Assembly: GCF_000955955.1 (NCBI RefSeq)
Contig: NZ_JYJG01000386.1
Span: 1 to 8,952 of the forward strand
Direction of reading: 5' to 3'
Source: Lentzea aerocolonigenes
GTDB lineage: Bacteria; Actinomycetota; Actinomycetes; Mycobacteriales; Pseudonocardiaceae
Length of the DNA: 8,952 nt
The notes under the pieces are model-generated. The model was not told the origin of the DNA. It ran no database searches and was given only the letters and a program-made list of their open reading frames with translations. A program made the translations under genes and the position numbers. Below, one piece after another: positions 8,425-8,952 of this stretch (position 1 is the first letter of the stretch; every line of letters starts with the position of its first letter).

Positions 8425-8769
8425 ATGTCCGGTGGTAACGCGATTCGCGGTACCCGCGTCGGCGCAGGCCCGATGGGCGAATCGGAGCGCGGCGAGTCCG
8501 CGCCCCGCCGTCGGGTGTCGTACTGGTGCGCGAACGGTCACGAGTCCCGGCCATCCTTCGCCGTCGAGGCGGAAGTGCCGGAGAGCTGGGACTGTCCGCG
8601 TTGCGGCCTGCCGGCAGGGCGGGACGAGCAGACGCCACCCGCGCCTCCGCGCAACGAGCCGTACAAGACGCACCTTGCGTACGTTAAGGAGCGGCGGTCT
8701 GACGCTGATGGGGAGGCGATCCTCGAGGAGGCGCTCGCCAAGCTTCGGCGGCAGCGGGAAGAGCCGTAG
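8425..8769 (+). CDS. rbpA: RNA polymerase-binding protein, RbpA family
   Basis: Actinobacterial protein that binds RNA polymerase and the principal sigma factor and promotes initiation. 114 aa. The N-terminus NAIRGTRVGAGPMGE corresponds to the RGxR segment of RbpA. A zinc-binding core follows with Cys35, His39, Cys57 and Cys60 (C-x3-H-x17-C-x2-C). The C-terminal helix KTHLAYVKERRSDADGEAIL matches the position of the sigma-interacting THWDML-x-ERR helix; Arg90 and Arg91 are kept while the Trp-Asp-Met part is changed. This form fits the secG-linked version of the family as I recall it, so a second, canonical rbpA may exist elsewhere in the genome. The ATG at 8425 has only a loose purine run (GGGGG, 8409-8413) 11 bases upstream. 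Family assignment is firm; which paralogue it is remains uncertain. Confidence 0.88.
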   Translation: MSGGNAIRGTRVGAGPMGESERGESAPRRRVSYWCANGHESRPSFAVEAEVPESWDCPRCGLPAGRDEQTPPAPPRNEPYKTHLAYVKERRSDADGEAILEEALAKLRRQREEP

Positions 8770-8809
8770 GGCTTGTGAACTAGGGCTTGTGAACTAGCGC
8801 TTGTAGAAC
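8767..8809 (+). repeat. Three tandem copies of a 14-bp repeat starting at the rbpA stop codon
   Basis: TAGGGCTTGTGAAC occurs twice exactly (8767-8780, 8781-8794). A third copy at 8795-8809 differs by one substitution and an inserted base plus local changes (TAGCGCTTGTAGAAC). The first TAG is the rbpA stop. The array fills the space between the stop codon and the terminator. Confidence 0.85.
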
Positions 8810-8816
8810 ACTGTGA

Positions 8817-8847
8817 AAGACCCCCTCACCTGCGGAGAGGGGGTCTT
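8817..8847 (+). terminator. Strong intrinsic terminator of the glycolytic/secG/rbpA block
   Basis: An 11-bp perfect stem, AAGACCCCCTC (8817-8827) with GAGGGGGTCTT (8837-8847), encloses a 9-nt loop. It lies 47 bases after the rbpA stop. The 3' side is not a clean T tract, as is usual for actinobacterial terminators, and the near-symmetric structure could also end minus-strand transcription arriving from the right. Confidence 0.85.
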
Positions 8848-8850
8848 CGC

Positions 8851-8952
8851 TGTATTTGTCGGACCCTGAGTGGTTTGTGTGCGTGGGTCTTGCGGGTGGT
8901 CACCTTGCGGTCCGCGGCTTTGGTGGGTGGTTGCGTTGAGCGGGTCCTGTTG
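8851..8952. other. G/T-rich right edge with no supported gene
   Basis: About 100 bases after the terminator with strong strand asymmetry: only two A residues on the plus strand from 8870 to 8952. Two reading frames stay open on the minus strand through this stretch, with Thr/Gln/Pro-rich or basic translations, so it could be the 3' end of a gene entering from the right, but neither frame gives a recognisable protein. Confidence 0.3.

Overview
The window is high-GC actinobacterial chromosome. The gene set and the protein sequences (RbpA family, TTG/GTG starts, a gapA-pgk-tpiA-secG cluster, a large NB-ARC/LuxR regulator) suggest Pseudonocardiales, for example a Lentzea, Saccharothrix or Amycolatopsis-like organism. 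That assignment is inference from sequence character and was not tested by a search.

Left half, minus strand (51-4566): an 88-bp gap separates two co-oriented genes. Transcribed first is a 784-aa STAND-type regulator with an N-terminal zinc-ribbon-like motif, an ATPase core, a helical repeat region and a C-terminal LuxR helix-turn-helix. It is followed by a 690-aa OafA/YrhL-type membrane acyltransferase with a C-terminal SGNH domain that seems to lack the usual catalytic Asp. The 125-bp region upstream of the regulator carries a 19-bp near-perfect inverted repeat and a divergent promoter.

Middle (4692-4916), plus strand: a 69-aa orphan protein with a consensus Shine-Dalgarno. Its stop codon lies in the loop of an intrinsic terminator, so it appears to be a complete single-gene transcription unit.

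Right half, plus strand (5016-8769): the lower glycolytic block gapA, pgk and tpiA is tightly packed (16-bp gap, then a 1-nt stop/start overlap). secG follows after 94 bp and an RbpA-family RNA polymerase-binding protein after another 66 bp. GapA, Pgk and TpiA catalyse three linked triose-phosphate steps; SecG is a Sec translocon subunit; RbpA acts on RNA polymerase holoenzyme. A strong terminator (8817-8847) closes the block, preceded by a short tandem repeat that begins at the rbpA stop codon. The last 100 bases are G/T-rich and no gene could be supported there. Bases 1-50 hold nothing I can call.

Most of the window is ordinary conserved actinobacterial gene content. I found no convincing new multi-gene system. 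The points most worth a second look are the regulator/orphan-gene intergenic region with its palindrome, the altered SGNH active site, and the unusual leader and tail of rbpA.
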